Of a stretch of 46,526 bases of DNA, positions 1-9,803 are shown piece by piece. How positions within the stretch are numbered: the stretch's first letter is position 1; each line of letters begins with the position of its first letter. Made by a program: the position numbers and the translations under genes. The stretch is from Pirellulales bacterium. Its GTDB lineage: Bacteria > Planctomycetota > Planctomycetia > Pirellulales > JAEUIK01. A model generated the notes under the pieces. It made no database searches and was not told where the DNA came from. It worked only from the letters and a program-made list of their open reading frames with translations. The stretch is from assembly GCA_019745975.1 (NCBI GenBank), contig JAIESQ010000001.1, forward strand, positions 1-46,526, written 5' to 3'.

Positions 1-3000
1 CGGGTGATTGATTCGCCATCGGCCGGATCGAGCCAGTTCTCGGCGGTGCGGCGATCGAGCGGGTCGTAGTCGAAGGTGCGCACCTGCCCGAGCCGATCGG
101 TCTGGCGGGTGAGATTGCCGGCGGCGTCGTACTGGTAGAGGCGCGAGTTGCCCAACGGATCGGTGTCGACCGACAAGCGATTCAAGCGATCGAAGGCCCA
201 GCGGTTGACGTTGCCCGCCGCGTCGGTGAGCGAGGTCTGGTTGCCGACGGCGTCAAAACCGAAGCGGGTGACCCCCTCGCGGGCGTCCATGATTGCGGTC
301 GCGCGGTTCAAGGCGTCGTAGGTGGTGACGGTGATCGCCCCGATGGGGTCGGTCACTTTGGTCTGGTTGCCGACGGCGTCGTAGCGGAACGACGTGACGA
401 TGTCGTGGTCAGGGTCGTAAGTGCCGCGCGGGGAGATGACCGTCTTGGTGGTTTGCCGGCCCAGGTAGTCGTATCCGTACGTCGTCTCCAGGTTCATCTG
501 GTCCTTGAAGCTCGTGAGCTGGCCGGCCAGATCGTACGAGTACGTGAGCGCCGTGCGATGCGCGGAGGCATAGCTGCCGTTGGTGTACGACTCGGTTACC
601 TCGGGCTGCGTCTCGCGGAGCACGCGCCCGGCGGCGTCGTAGTCGTAATTGGTGTCGATAAACTGGCTGGTGCCCGGCTCGGGCTGGCGGACTTGCACGA
701 GTTGGCTGCGATTGTCGTAGCCGTAGGTGGTGAGTTGCCCGGCGGAGCCGCCGAGGGTGGTGGGGTCGGGATCGCGGCGGCTGGCGCGGCGGCCCAGTCC
801 GTCGTAGCGATAGGCGGTGACGCGCGACAGGGGATCGGTCACCGACGTGACGTTGCCGGAGTCGTCGTAAGCGTAGGCCGTATTCGGGCGCGTGGAGCCG
901 CCGCCTGGCTGGGCGATCGTGGGCTGCGCGACATCGGTCAGCCGGCCGAGCTTGTCGAACGTGTAGTCGGTGACGCGCTGCAAGGGATCGGTGTACGTGA
1001 CCAGGTTGCCGGCCGCGTCGTACTGGTACTGGTACTCGGGCCGGGCGGTGCCGCTGTAGCCGGCCTGGCCCGGCAACAGTGGATTGGCCTCGGTGACTTT
1101 GCGCAACTGATCGAGCGCGTCGTACTCGAAATCGGTGCGGCGCCCCAGGGCGTCGGTCTGGCTCGTCTGCCGCGAGAGCGGATCGTAACCCAGCAAGCTC
1201 ACGCCGCCGGCCGCGTCGATCTGGTGGGTGAGGCGGCCGGCCGTGTCATAGCGATACTGCGTGCTGCGCCCCAGCGGATCGGTCTCGACGAGCAGGTTGT
1301 CCGCAAGATCGTAGGCGTAGACGTACTTGGGCCGCGCGGCGCTGGTAAGCGACGTGTCGCCGACACTAGCCGGATTGGCTTCGACGACCTTGCTGAGATT
1401 GCCGCGGCGGTCGTACAGGTAGTCGGTGCGGCGGCCCAATTCGTCGACCACGCCGGTGCGGCGCCCCAGGTCGTCGTAGGCGTAGTCGACTTTCGGAGCC
1501 GCGCCGGAATAATCGGTCGTCGGGTTGGGGAGCGTGACCCGGGTGAGGTTCGACTGCGTGTCGTAGCCGTAGGTGGTGGCGAGCGCGGCGGTCGGCGCGC
1601 GGCCATCGAGCGGCGTGACGCCCGACGCCGGCTCGGTCAGCGAGACCAGGTTGCCGACCTGGTCGTATTGGTAGCTGGTAAAGATCGGCGAGCTGGCCAA
1701 CTGCCCATCGACAGGCTTGCCCGAGGTGATTTTTTTGACGCGGCCCAGACCGTCGTATTCGTAGAAGGTGTGCGGCGTGATCGTGCCCGAGGGACCAAGA
1801 ACCGTGGGGCCGATGATTTCTTCGAGCTCGCTGGCGAGCGTGTACTTGTACTGGGTGGCGGGGCCGAGGGGGGCGTCGTTGCCGTCGACCGAGTTGCCCG
1901 AGCTCGCGTTGGGATCGTAGCGGCGGATGAGCCGGCCACGGGCATCGTAGCGGGAGTCGGTCTTGGCGCCGCGCGGGTCGGTGGTGCGCAGCAGGTTGCC
2001 GTTTTTGTCGTAGCTATAAGCGATCGTGGGGGCGGAGTTCAGGCCGGCCACCAGCGGCAGGGTCACCAGCACCAATTGGCCCAAGGCGTTGTAGTCGTAC
2101 GTTGTGGTGGCAAAGGGGGTCGTCAAATTGCTGGGCAGGAAGCGCGATTCGGTGATTCGCAGTTCGCCGTCGGACTGCGGGGTGTAGGTGTAGCGGGTGA
2201 CGGCGCCGGCGGCGTCGGTCGTTTCGACGACGCGATTCAAGGAATCGTAAGCGTAATTGATCGTGCCGCCAGCTTGATCGGCCGGCGCGACGATGGTGAA
2301 AGCCATGATGACGCCGGCGTCGAGCCCGCTCACCAGGTTGGCGTCGATCGCCAGGTGGTATTCTCCGGGGGCGTTTTGCGCGGCGGGGAGCGAGATCAAG
2401 TACTGCGTCGTGCTGATCCGCGCGGCGCTGAAGCCGGTGGTGAGCGACGAGCCGTCGGGCTTGGTCAGGCTGACCGCCGACAGATTGAGCGTGGAGGCCA
2501 TCGTCTTGTTGAACGTGACGAGGATGCTGTCGACCGCGCCGATGACCGCCTGCCCTGGCGTGACCGACTCGATTTTCAGAACGGCCGGCTCGCTGTCGAG
2601 TGAATACGGCAGCCTGGCGAGCGTGGCCATCACGTCGGCCTGGCCGCTGGAGACCTGCGTCCAGGTCATGAAGACGCCGCCGCCGGGCCCGCTGACGATG
2701 TCGACGTCGCTCGTCGTCGCTGCGCTGGCGGCAGCTTCGACCGCGACCGGGGCACCGAAGCGGTCGTATCGCCGGGTGTAGATTTGGATTCCGCTCGACT
2801 GATCGCTGTACCAGGCGACGACGAAACCGCCGTCGGGCGTGCCGGCGACGCTGGGGCGTTCGTGCGAAACGCCGGTCGGAATATCGGGGCCCGCGCTAAT
2901 CACAAATTCGCTCGAGGCGGGCGTACCGTCGGCGGCGAAGCGGCGCCCCTTGATCACGGCGTCGCTGCCGGCCGTGGCCTGATCCTGCCAGACGACGACC

Positions 3001-6000
3001 AGCCCGCCATCGCTGGTGGCGGCGTAACTCGAAATGTCGTTGGTCAGATCGACGCGGGTTTCGACCCAGGGAGCCGTGCCGTTGGCCTGGAAGCGGCGCA
3101 GGAAAATGGCTGTTGTCGCGGTTGACGTGGAGCCGAAGCTGCCGTCGCCATCCCAAGCGATGATGAACCCGCCATCCTTGGTGGGGGCGATCGACGGACG
3201 CTGCTGCGCGCCAGGCGAGGCGGGGTTGGCGCGAAACGCATTGCTCACGGCGTTTCCCTCGGCGTCGACGACCTGCCCGTAGACGTCGTCGCCCAGGCTC
3301 GTCACGCCGCGCAGCGCCCAGGTGACGACGTAGCGCGAGTCGGGAAGTTCGTCGGTCGGCAGCAGCCGGGCGATGGCCGGCCCGCCCAGCGGCACGGCGA
3401 TGTTCGACCAGTACGACTTTTCGGCGCTCGCGGCGTTGCCGGAGTGGTCGAAGGTTCGCCAGCGGATTTGCGCGGCGGAGGAGTTGACGTAGTCGTACCA
3501 GGCGACGGCGAAGCCATCGTCGGAGGCGGCGACCATCGGCTTGCCTTGCTCGCCGGACGTGGAGGTGTTGACGAGTGTTTGGCCGCCGACCTTGTTGCCG
3601 CTAGAGTCGAAGCGCTGGAACCAGATGCCGGAGTCGTCGGTGCCGCTGGGGCCGGCCCCTTCCCAAACGATGACATAGCCCGAGCCATCGGCGAAGGCGG
3701 CGACCGAGGAGTTCTGCTGGTCGCCGGCGGTGGTGGTGTTGACGGTTTGCGCCGAGGTGTTGACGGTCGACCGCGTGACTTCGATCTCCAGTTCGCTCGA
3801 CAGGCCGGCGGTGTTGGTCGCGCGCAGGGTGACGGTGGCGCTGCCGGCGCCGATGAATTCGGCGTATTCGAGAATCAGTTGCCGGCCGCCGTCGGCAGCA
3901 AAGCGCAGCGATTTGAAGAAACTGGCGGGACTGTTGACCGCGACGATCTCGTAACGCAGCGCGCCGTCGGCGTCGACCGTATCGACGAAGGCGGCCGACG
4001 CGGGATTGGCGGGATCGAACAGCGTGACCACCGACTGCAAGTCGAGCTCGGTTGCCTCGACCTCGGCCAGCGCTTGCGGCGTGGGAGCGGTGCGCGCGGC
4101 GGCGCTCGGCCGCGTAACCTGCGTCAGCCGGCCCAGTTGGTCGTAGATATAGGAATAGACCGGCGCCGGGGCCCCGCTGGCGGCGGCCGGTAACTTGACC
4201 GTGGCGACCTGGTCCAGATCGGTGTACGTGTACTCGGTTTCGTTGCCCAAGGCGTCGGTCGCTTTGACGAGGCGGCCGAGCACGTCGTAGTCGTAGATGG
4301 TTTGGATGACCGCGCCGCCCGACTCGCGCGGGGTTTCCTTGACGGTGAGCGTGCGATCGTTGTTCGAGTAGTTGTACTCGGTCCAATGGGCCTCGCGCGT
4401 GCCGGCGCCGGGAGCGTCGGGATCGGGATCGGTCTGTTTGGCGAGCCGCCCCAGCGTGTCGTACGCGAAGGTGGTGATCGGGCGGCCGAGATTGTCGCCC
4501 GGATCGGCGTCGGGCTGGGTGATGCTGATGGTGCGGTTTTGGGCGTCGTAGGCGTAGTCGGTCGTGCGCGCCAGTTCGTCGGTCTGCGACGTCAGGCGGC
4601 GACGCGTGTCGTAGCCGAATGAGACCGTCGCCTCGTCGGTCGTGTTGACGGCGTAGGTAATCGACTGCAGCAGGCCGACGCGATCGGCGTCAACCGTTCC
4701 TGCGCCAGCTTCGCTAGAGTCGGCGCGGTAGTAGGTGTATTGCGTGACGTTTTCGAGCGGGTCGGTGATCTTGGTGACCAGCCCGCCGGGCAGGCGCGTG
4801 CCGGGCGTTTGGCCGGTGGGAGCGGCCGTGTATTCGTACCGCGTGAAGAGGTCGTCGCCTGGGTTTTCCAGCGTGTTCGGCGCGCCGACGACTTGCTGCA
4901 TGTAGTTGACGTTGCCGCGGTCGTCGAGGTTGTAGATCGTCTGCCGGCCCAGTTCGTCGGTGAAGCCCGACACCTGGTTCTTGGCGCCGTAGGTCCACGC
5001 TTGCGATTGGCCGTTGGGCAACGAGATGGTTTCGAGATTGAGGCCGCTGTCGTAGTCGTAGATCGTCACCGGCGACGCCAGCGGGCCGGCGCCATCGGGA
5101 TCGGCCTCGATCATCCGCCAGACCAGGCCGTCGGCGTTGCGGTGGTAGACGGTCGTGGCCGCGTCGGCGGTGCCTGGCGAAATGGTGCGCGAGGAAATCT
5201 GCTGGAAGCCGTCGATGGTGAACGTGCTTTCGCGCCACTCGGTGGCGCTGATCTGCTCGCTCTTCGACCCTTGCGGGGCGCCAATCGCGCGCAGCGGGGC
5301 GGGGTTGTCGATGGTTCCCTGCGCATAGTTATTGTTGTCGACGATCGTGGGATCGGCGGCCCCCCAGCGCTGGGCGGCGAACAGTTCCATTGACGAAGCG
5401 CCGGAGTTTGAGCCCGTCCCGCTGCTACGCATGACCGATGTGACCGTGCCGGAGGGCAGATGATACTCGTACGTAGTCTGCTCGTAGGTGGTCTCGGTCG
5501 GCGTCAGCGGGCTGACGATGTCGCGCTTGACGATTTCGACCAGGTCGGTGCCTTCGACATACTCGATGGCGGTGACTGGCGCGGGCAGGCCGGAGCTGGG
5601 ACTGCCGTCGGCGTCCTCGCCGGTGATCGAGAGGAGGTGGCCGTTGGCGTCGACGTCCAGCCAGGTCGAGGTGCCGCCGGAGCCGTCTTCGAGCGCGTTC
5701 TCGATGATCCGCGAGACGTAACCGCCTTCGTACTCGAACTTGGTGCGGCGGCCGTTGGGGTAGAGGATCGCCAGCAGGTTGCCCGTGCCGCCCGAGCCCG
5801 AGTATACGTAGACGGTTTTGTTGTCGTTGCGGTCGACGTACTCGAGCAGGCGGCCGGCGCTGGAATAGGAGTACTTCGTTCCGAACTTGTCGGTGTAATC
5901 GATGCCAACGCTCGTGCTGCTGAGCGTGAGTCCCTCACCGCCGACGCCTGAGTCGTATTCGCCGATCGAATTCTCATAGAAGGCGCGGGCATTCTGACCT

Positions 6001-7373
6001 TGCCGCAGGGCGATCTTCTTGCCGCCATCCTGCACGGTCAGGCTGGGAGCCTCGCTGAACTGCCACCCTTTGCCGAAGACGCTGTCGGAGTCGTTGAGGA
6101 TGAACTGCCAGCCTTGGAGATCGGCACCGCGTTCCTCGACGCTGCCGTCGGCCCAGTGGTACTTGACGTTCATCCGCCATTGGTAAACGCCGGTCGCAAG
6201 GCTGCTGGCGTCGGGCGTCAGGGCGTACTGCACGCCGCTGTTGGTGCCGAATTGCGCCCCGTCGTAATCGGTGGCGAAGAACGACGTGGCTCTCGTGGAT
6301 ATGAGCTCGTCGTAGAAACCGCTCGACAAGTTCAATTGATAATATGAGGCGGTGACTTCGACCGTTTTTGGCGGGCCGTATTTGAGGACGTCATTGGAAT
6401 CGTAGTGTGTGCCGTCGAGCGTGTCGTAGCCGCGCAGGGTGGGCGACGTGACCGCGGCGCTGTTGTACGACAGCACGCCCAGCGGCGGCGCGCTCGCGTC
6501 GTTTGGATTGCCTTGATCGCTGCCACTGAGCTTGTGCGTGACCGTGGCCGCGCCGTTTTCCTCCTTGACGTCGGCCTCGGTCTCGCCGGGGTAATGGCAA
6601 CCGCAATCGCAGTCGACAACGGGCGGAACGTTGGGCGTGCTTGGGTCCGAGGCCCCGCGGAAGTACGCCACGCGCGTGGCGAGGTTGTACCAAGTCTCGA
6701 ATTGTGTATATGCGGTCGAGTATTCAATTGGCGCGTTGTAGCCAGGGGAACCTGGCACGTCATAGTCGTCGGAATCGAGCAGTGTCACACGGACGTAGTG
6801 TTCCTCGTTCTCTTCAAGGTCGCGCAGGAACTTGATGTCGAACGCTGCGATGCCGTCTTCAACGGTCACCGCGCCATTAAGGTCGTCGATCTCCTCCCCC
6901 GCACTTCCGTAGGCATAGACGTAAAGTCGATAGTCCACACCTAGCTGCATGTCTGATTCGATGCTGTAGTGCAGATCGAAGCTCTGCGTAAAAAGAGAGA
7001 AGTCGCCCAAGAAGGATTCACCAGATGCAAATACCCTCACGGGCGTCGACATCTCCAGAGTGTTCGGGTAATACGCCGGACCGATTCGCCCGCCAAACTG
7101 GCTGTCGGCGTAATCGAGACTGATATCGACTTGCTCCCCATCCAGCATCTCGCGCCGTTCCAGCCCTTCCATGCGCAGCGACTTCGGTCGCCTGGCGAGG
7201 CCGTGCTTGGCGCGGCGCTTGTGCCAGGGCGTGCCGCCCGCCAATCCGCCGAGCTGCGACAGGATGTTCTTGAGCGCCGGCGCACCCGATCGTGTGCGCG
7301 GCGAACCCAACCGGCTCGAGCGGCTGGTCGAGTGGTGCCTGGCGGAGATACGGCGACGGCGCAAGCGGCGCAT
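1..7373 (-). CDS. Giant RHS/YD-repeat secreted protein, C-terminus beyond window (partial)
   Basis: An open frame runs from an ATG at 7373 to the left edge (about 2457 codons, no stop seen in the parts translated). The start has an AGGAG Shine-Dalgarno (7382-7386, 8 nt spacing). Residues 1-70 are very Arg/Lys-rich and end in LERREMLDG (71-79), which resembles the LEPR-xLL motif near the N-terminus of giant exported planctomycete proteins. A non-repetitive beta-rich region follows. YD/RHS repeats (for example YTDKFGTKYSYSSAGRLLEY, YRYDTAGRLTHQ) begin near residue 460. They are interrupted at roughly residues 1200-1600 (DNA about 2600-3770) by a propeller-like segment repeating GGFVVAWxD and NTSTxGEQ motifs, then resume to the edge. 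RHS repeats normally build a beta-shell that encloses a C-terminal cargo or form a long surface filament; the C-terminus that would decide this lies outside. Probably extracellular. The family is certain, the role unknown. Confidence 0.93.
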   Translation of the reverse strand, partial: MRRLRRRRISARHHSTSRSSRLGSPRTRSGAPALKNILSQLGGLAGGTPWHKRRAKHGLARRPKSLRMEGLERREMLDGEQVDISLDYADSQFGGRIGPAYYPNTLEMSTPVRVFASGESFLGDFSLFTQSFDLHYSIESDMQLGVDYRLYVYAYGSAGEEIDDLNGAVTVEDGIAAFDIKFLRDLEENEEHYVRVTLLDSDDYDVPGSPGYNAPIEYSTAYTQFETWYNLATRVAYFRGASDPSTPNVPPVVDCDCGCHYPGETEADVKEENGAATVTHKLSGSDQGNPNDASAPPLGVLSYNSAAVTSPTLRGYDTLDGTHYDSNDVLKYGPPKTVEVTASYYQLNLSSGFYDELISTRATSFFATDYDGAQFGTNSGVQYALTPDASSLATGVYQWRMNVKYHWADGSVEERGADLQGWQFILNDSDSVFGKGWQFSEAPSLTVQDGGKKIALRQGQNARAFYENSIGEYDSGVGGEGLTLSSTSVGIDYTDKFGTKYSYSSAGRLLEYVDRNDNKTVYVYSGSGGTGNLLAILYPNGRRTKFEYEGGYVSRIIENALEDGSGGTSTWLDVDANGHLLSITGEDADGSPSSGLPAPVTAIEYVEGTDLVEIVKRDIVSPLTPTETTYEQTTYEYHLPSGTVTSVMRSSGTGSNSGASSMELFAAQRWGAADPTIVDNNNYAQGTIDNPAPLRAIGAPQGSKSEQISATEWRESTFTIDGFQQISSRTISPGTADAATTVYHRNADGLVWRMIEADPDGAGPLASPVTIYDYDSGLNLETISLPNGQSQAWTYGAKNQVSGFTDELGRQTIYNLDDRGNVNYMQQVVGAPNTLENPGDDLFTRYEYTAAPTGQTPGTRLPGGLVTKITDPLENVTQYTYYRADSSEAGAGTVDADRVGLLQSITYAVNTTDEATVSFGYDTRRRLTSQTDELARTTDYAYDAQNRTISITQPDADPGDNLGRPITTFAYDTLGRLAKQTDPDPDAPGAGTREAHWTEYNYSNNDRTLTVKETPRESGGAVIQTIYDYDVLGRLVKATDALGNETEYTYTDLDQVATVKLPAAASGAPAPVYSYIYDQLGRLTQVTRPSAAARTAPTPQALAEVEATELDLQSVVTLFDPANPASAAFVDTVDADGALRYEIVAVNSPASFFKSLRFAADGGRQLILEYAEFIGAGSATVTLRATNTAGLSSELEIEVTRSTVNTSAQTVNTTTAGDQQNSSVAAFADGSGYVIVWEGAGPSGTDDSGIWFQRFDSSGNKVGGQTLVNTSTSGEQGKPMVAASDDGFAVAWYDYVNSSAAQIRWRTFDHSGNAASAEKSYWSNIAVPLGGPAIARLLPTDELPDSRYVVTWALRGVTSLGDDVYGQVVDAEGNAVSNAFRANPASPGAQQRPSIAPTKDGGFIIAWDGDGSFGSTSTATTAIFLRRFQANGTAPWVETRVDLTNDISSYAATSDGGLVVVWQDQATAGSDAVIKGRRFAADGTPASSEFVISAGPDIPTGVSHERPSVAGTPDGGFVVAWYSDQSSGIQIYTRRYDRFGAPVAVEAAASAATTSDVDIVSGPGGGVFMTWTQVSSGQADVMATLARLPYSLDSEPAVLKIESVTPGQAVIGAVDSILVTFNKTMASTLNLSAVSLTKPDGSSLTTGFSAARISTTQYLISLPAAQNAPGEYHLAIDANLVSGLDAGVIMAFTIVAPADQAGGTINYAYDSLNRVVETTDAAGAVTRYTYTPQSDGELRITESRFLPSNLTTPFATTTYDYNALGQLVLVTLPLVAGLNSAPTIAYSYDKNGNLLRTTDPRGAKTDSRYDARGRLIRRYDPNASSGNSVDGNDAPLGPATQYKYTLASELEEIIGPTVLGPSGTITPHTFYEYDGLGRVKKITSGKPVDGQLASSPIFTSYQYDQVGNLVSLTEPASGVTPLDGRAPTAALATTYGYDTQSNLTRVTLPNPTTDYSGAAPKVDYAYDDLGRRTGVVDELGRRTDYLYDRRGNLSKVVEANPASVGDTSLTSAARPKYVYAYDLADNLLVETDPLGRSTQYRYDTAGRLTHQIDAAGGVSLLGYDPLSRQTSQTDALGRRTDFEYDALDQLRKVTEANPLLPGQAGYSGTARPEYQYQYDAAGNLVTYTDPLQRVTDYTFDKLGRLTDVAQPTIAQPGGGSTRPNTAYAYDDSGNVTSVTDPLSRVTAYRYDGLGRRASRRDPDPTTLGGSAGQLTTYGYDNRSQLVQVRQPEPGTSQFIDTNYDYDAAGRVLRETQPEVTESYTNGSYASAHRTALTYSYDLAGQLTSFKDQMNLETTYGYDYLGRQTTKTVISPRGTYDPDHDIVTSFRYDAVGNQTKVTDPIGAITVTTYDALNRATAIMDAREGVTRFGFDAVGNQTSLTDAAGNVNRWAFDRLNRLSVDTDPLGNSRLYQYDAAGNLTRQTDRLGQVRTFDYDPLDRRTAENWLDPADGESIT

Positions 7374-8141
7374 GGAAGGTACTCCTGGGGGAGAGGATGC
7401 GGCCGCGCGAGGAGTAGGCGAGCGTGCGCGTACGAAGCGCCAAGGAGAGGCGCCCTGCGCGCGCTAACTGGCCGAGCTAGCTTCGCGAGCCACGGAGTTT
7501 TGCCAGCAACCCACCACGACCGTCGCCCAAATCGATCGCGGCCGCCGCGCGAGCCTTGCTGCCACGCACGGCGTGATGAACGAAACCAGCGCGCGAGATT
7601 CCTTGTACCTGCAGCGACTAACGCCGCAAACGTACTGCGGCGGTAGTACCGCAGCGGCCAATCCGCGCGCCATACGATCCGAATGCCGGTCGACGCTGCC
7701 GTAGATGGACAGAGCAAAAACTGCCCCTGGCGACACGGACTCGACCCAGCAGAGCGCCGCCGATCGCAGCGGCCGACACGCCACAGCACACTGCAAACGT
7801 CACAGGCAGTGTGCCCGCGCTGGTTCGTGTCGGCGATCACGCTCGGCGATGCTGACGACACTCTAGCGAAGCGCGACCACAATTCAAGTCATTTGTGGCC
7901 AATAAAACAAAATCGCGAATCGGTCCAAATACCCATTGCACCTGGCCGGTATGACACACTGTTGTCATCCCGCGTCGGATGCCGTGCGGCTACGGCAGTG
8001 TGCACACCGTGCCGTGGTTACCGCCAGCGAGACCGACGCCGCCGCGATCGGGTCAGCGCCAATCGACCGCGTCCGTTTCACCCGGCGCGTCAACGACCGG
8101 AGCGTCAAAGACTGCGCCGCTGCAGTGGTCCCTTGGCGCAG
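7374..8141. other. Intergenic region without a convincing gene (768 bp)
   Basis: Several overlapping frames are open here on both strands, but all translate to Arg/Ala/Cys-rich sequence with no recognisable domain, as expected of GC-rich noncoding DNA. Visible structure is limited. There is a perfect palindrome GCGGTAGTACCGC at 7640-7652 (6-bp arms around one base) inside a larger hairpin (7635-7654), a near-palindrome at 7463-7481, and an AT-rich island at about 7870-7930 that stands out from the GC-rich surroundings. The island could hold the promoter of the RHS gene, which would imply a leader of about 500 nt, but no good -35/-10 pair is visible. Confidence 0.5.
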
Positions 8142-8152
8142 TTACCACTGCA
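8121..8152 (-). terminator. Hairpin overlapping the stop of the DprE1-like gene, possible terminator
   Basis: Nine-base arms TGCAGTGGT (8121-8129) and ACCACTGCA (8144-8152) flank a 14-nt loop, and the second arm overlaps the TAA stop of the upstream gene. There is no T-tract on the minus strand after it, so intrinsic termination is uncertain; it could instead be a transcript-end stabiliser. Confidence 0.35.
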
Positions 8153-9539
8153 ATCGCTCGGCCAGTCGCGAACGAAAGCGCGACGCGGGGCACCAGTGCC
8201 GGACCACCGATCGCCAATGCGAGAATTCGGGGTACATCTGGCGAAAAACGTCGGGTGCTAGCCGGGCGTCCTTCGACAAGGCCACTCGTCCGCCATGTTC
8301 GAGCACGATGCGATCCATGGTCGGTAGCAGTTCCGTCAGGCCTGGCAGGCGGCGCGACAGATCGACGCCGAACGTGTAACCCGGCTGAGCGAAGGGAAGC
8401 AGCACCTCGTCTCGTGACATCGATTTCAGCCCGGCTACAAAAGAACTGGCACCGGCGTGCGCGAGCGCTTCCAAAAGGCGCCCAATGCCGCGTACCGCAT
8501 CGCGTTCGTGCGGCAGGACGCAATGGTACTGCACGAAGCCCTGCGTGCCATAGAGTCGATTCCAATCGACAACACCGTCGAGCGGATAGAACCAATCCGT
8601 CAACGGGGTCAACGTGCGCTGTCGGCGAGGCCCATGATATTGCCAGGCGTTGAAGGCCCAGGCCGTCGCACGATTGAGTCCCCCGCCCGGCAACCATTGA
8701 GGAACCCGCCAGGCGCGGCGACGCGGGAGCCGCAAACGAGAGGGCTGCAATCGTGGACTTAATTCATCCGCTCGGACGTGGCGGCCCAACAGGGCCCAAC
8801 CGCGGCCGAGCTGGCGGCGCGGAGCCGACGTGTCGATCCAGGCAATGCTGTACTCTTCGTCGTCCGAGGCCGTGTCGAGCAGCTTCAGAACTTCTTCGAG
8901 ATTTGTTCCACGCAGACTTCGTACGTCGATCCAGGCGGTTTCAATGGGCCGCAGTCGGAGCGTTGCCTCACGAATCAGGCCCGTCGCGCCGAACCCCCCC
9001 AGCGTGGCACGGAACAATTCCGACTGCGTGGCTGGACCACACTCTTGCTCGCCCCGTTCCGTCAAGACAGTCAGCCGCTCGACAAAACCCGAAATGGCGC
9101 CGCTGCGGTGATGATTCTTGCCATGCACGTTGGCGGCCAGGGCGCCCCCCAGGGTGACGTCCTGCGTACCGGGCGTAACTGGGAAGAACCAACCTGCGGC
9201 TACCAGCCGCGGCAACATCGCGCGCAACGAAATGCCGGCCTGGGCCCGCACAATTCCGCGCGTCTCATCGAAATCGAGCCAGGCGTCGCATGCTGTGGTT
9301 TCGAGAACCAGCCCTCCAATCGCTGGCAACGCCGCGTCGCCGTAGCTGCGCCCAAGCCCTCGTGGCGTGAGCGGCGCGTCGTGAAACACCTCGCGTAGGT
9401 CGTGGAGCGATTCGGTGAGCGGCCAAACGTGGCAATCGACGCGAGGGTAGCCCCCAAAGCCCGAGAGCCGACGCACCTCGAACTCGTTGCCCGCTGGCGA
9501 GCTGGTCTGTCGACCTGAGCTGACTAATGAGCTTTCCAC
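8142..9539 (-). CDS. DprE1-like FAD-dependent oxidoreductase
   Basis: The 465-residue protein has the vanillyl-alcohol-oxidase/PCMH fold FAD domain in the N-terminal half, with RGLGRSYGDAA and PGTQDVTLGGALAANVHGKN (FAD pyrophosphate-binding loops). The C-terminal substrate domain carries WFYPLDGVVDWNRLYG and GFVQYHCVLP. These match the family of decaprenylphosphoryl-ribose 2-oxidase (DprE1) and sugar-lactone oxidases, which oxidise a sugar hydroxyl with FAD. Near the end, LSKDARLAPDVFRQMYP also fits DprE1, including the conserved lysine region. In actinobacteria DprE1 works with the reductase DprE2; no partner lies here, so the substrate is open (a polyprenyl-linked or free sugar). The start used is GTG, with no clear Shine-Dalgarno, and a second in-frame GTG lies 21 codons inside. 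Confidence 0.85.
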   Translation of the reverse strand: MESSLVSSGRQTSSPAGNEFEVRRLSGFGGYPRVDCHVWPLTESLHDLREVFHDAPLTPRGLGRSYGDAALPAIGGLVLETTACDAWLDFDETRGIVRAQAGISLRAMLPRLVAAGWFFPVTPGTQDVTLGGALAANVHGKNHHRSGAISGFVERLTVLTERGEQECGPATQSELFRATLGGFGATGLIREATLRLRPIETAWIDVRSLRGTNLEEVLKLLDTASDDEEYSIAWIDTSAPRRQLGRGWALLGRHVRADELSPRLQPSRLRLPRRRAWRVPQWLPGGGLNRATAWAFNAWQYHGPRRQRTLTPLTDWFYPLDGVVDWNRLYGTQGFVQYHCVLPHERDAVRGIGRLLEALAHAGASSFVAGLKSMSRDEVLLPFAQPGYTFGVDLSRRLPGLTELLPTMDRIVLEHGGRVALSKDARLAPDVFRQMYPEFSHWRSVVRHWCPASRFRSRLAERLQW

Positions 9540-9803
9540 GCCTCGCGCGCCAAATCCTTAGAAAGGAAGCCAGGCTGTCTACGAGATCAGTGCCTGTTCG
9601 GCGCCGCTCGGACGACGTTCTGACCTTTGTGGCAAGAAACGGCCGCGACGGTCTTCCGAACGCATGGCACTTGCTGACGATCGGGCGATACGTCGATGCC
9701 CCCTTGAGCGTAGTCGGTCGCGCGCGTCATCGCCACCCGGGCCTCGGCACGGCGATTCATCGAGCTGGTGAAAGGCGGCTCGACACCGTCAGAACCCAAG
9801 CCG

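Noticed and set aside
405-2603. Long plus-strand open frame of 732 codons
   Set aside because: It is the antisense of the RHS gene; its Val/Gly/Arg-rich translation with repeated GVG/VVV patterns mirrors the YD repeats on the other strand.
3444-6347. Several further plus-strand frames opposite the RHS gene
   Set aside because: They lie wholly inside the RHS coding region, have no domain, and their periodicity reflects the minus-strand repeats.
7037-8261. Frames on both strands upstream of the RHS gene (for example 7037-7882 minus, 7683-8261 plus)
   Set aside because: They are Arg/Ala/Cys-rich, mutually overlapping and without ribosome binding sites or recognisable motifs. The first also overlaps the RHS start.
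9587-9799. 70-codon minus-strand frame after the OmpA lipoprotein gene
   Set aside because: No family recognised, no ribosome binding site, composition like noncoding DNA; a tRNA remnant was considered but no cloverleaf could be drawn.
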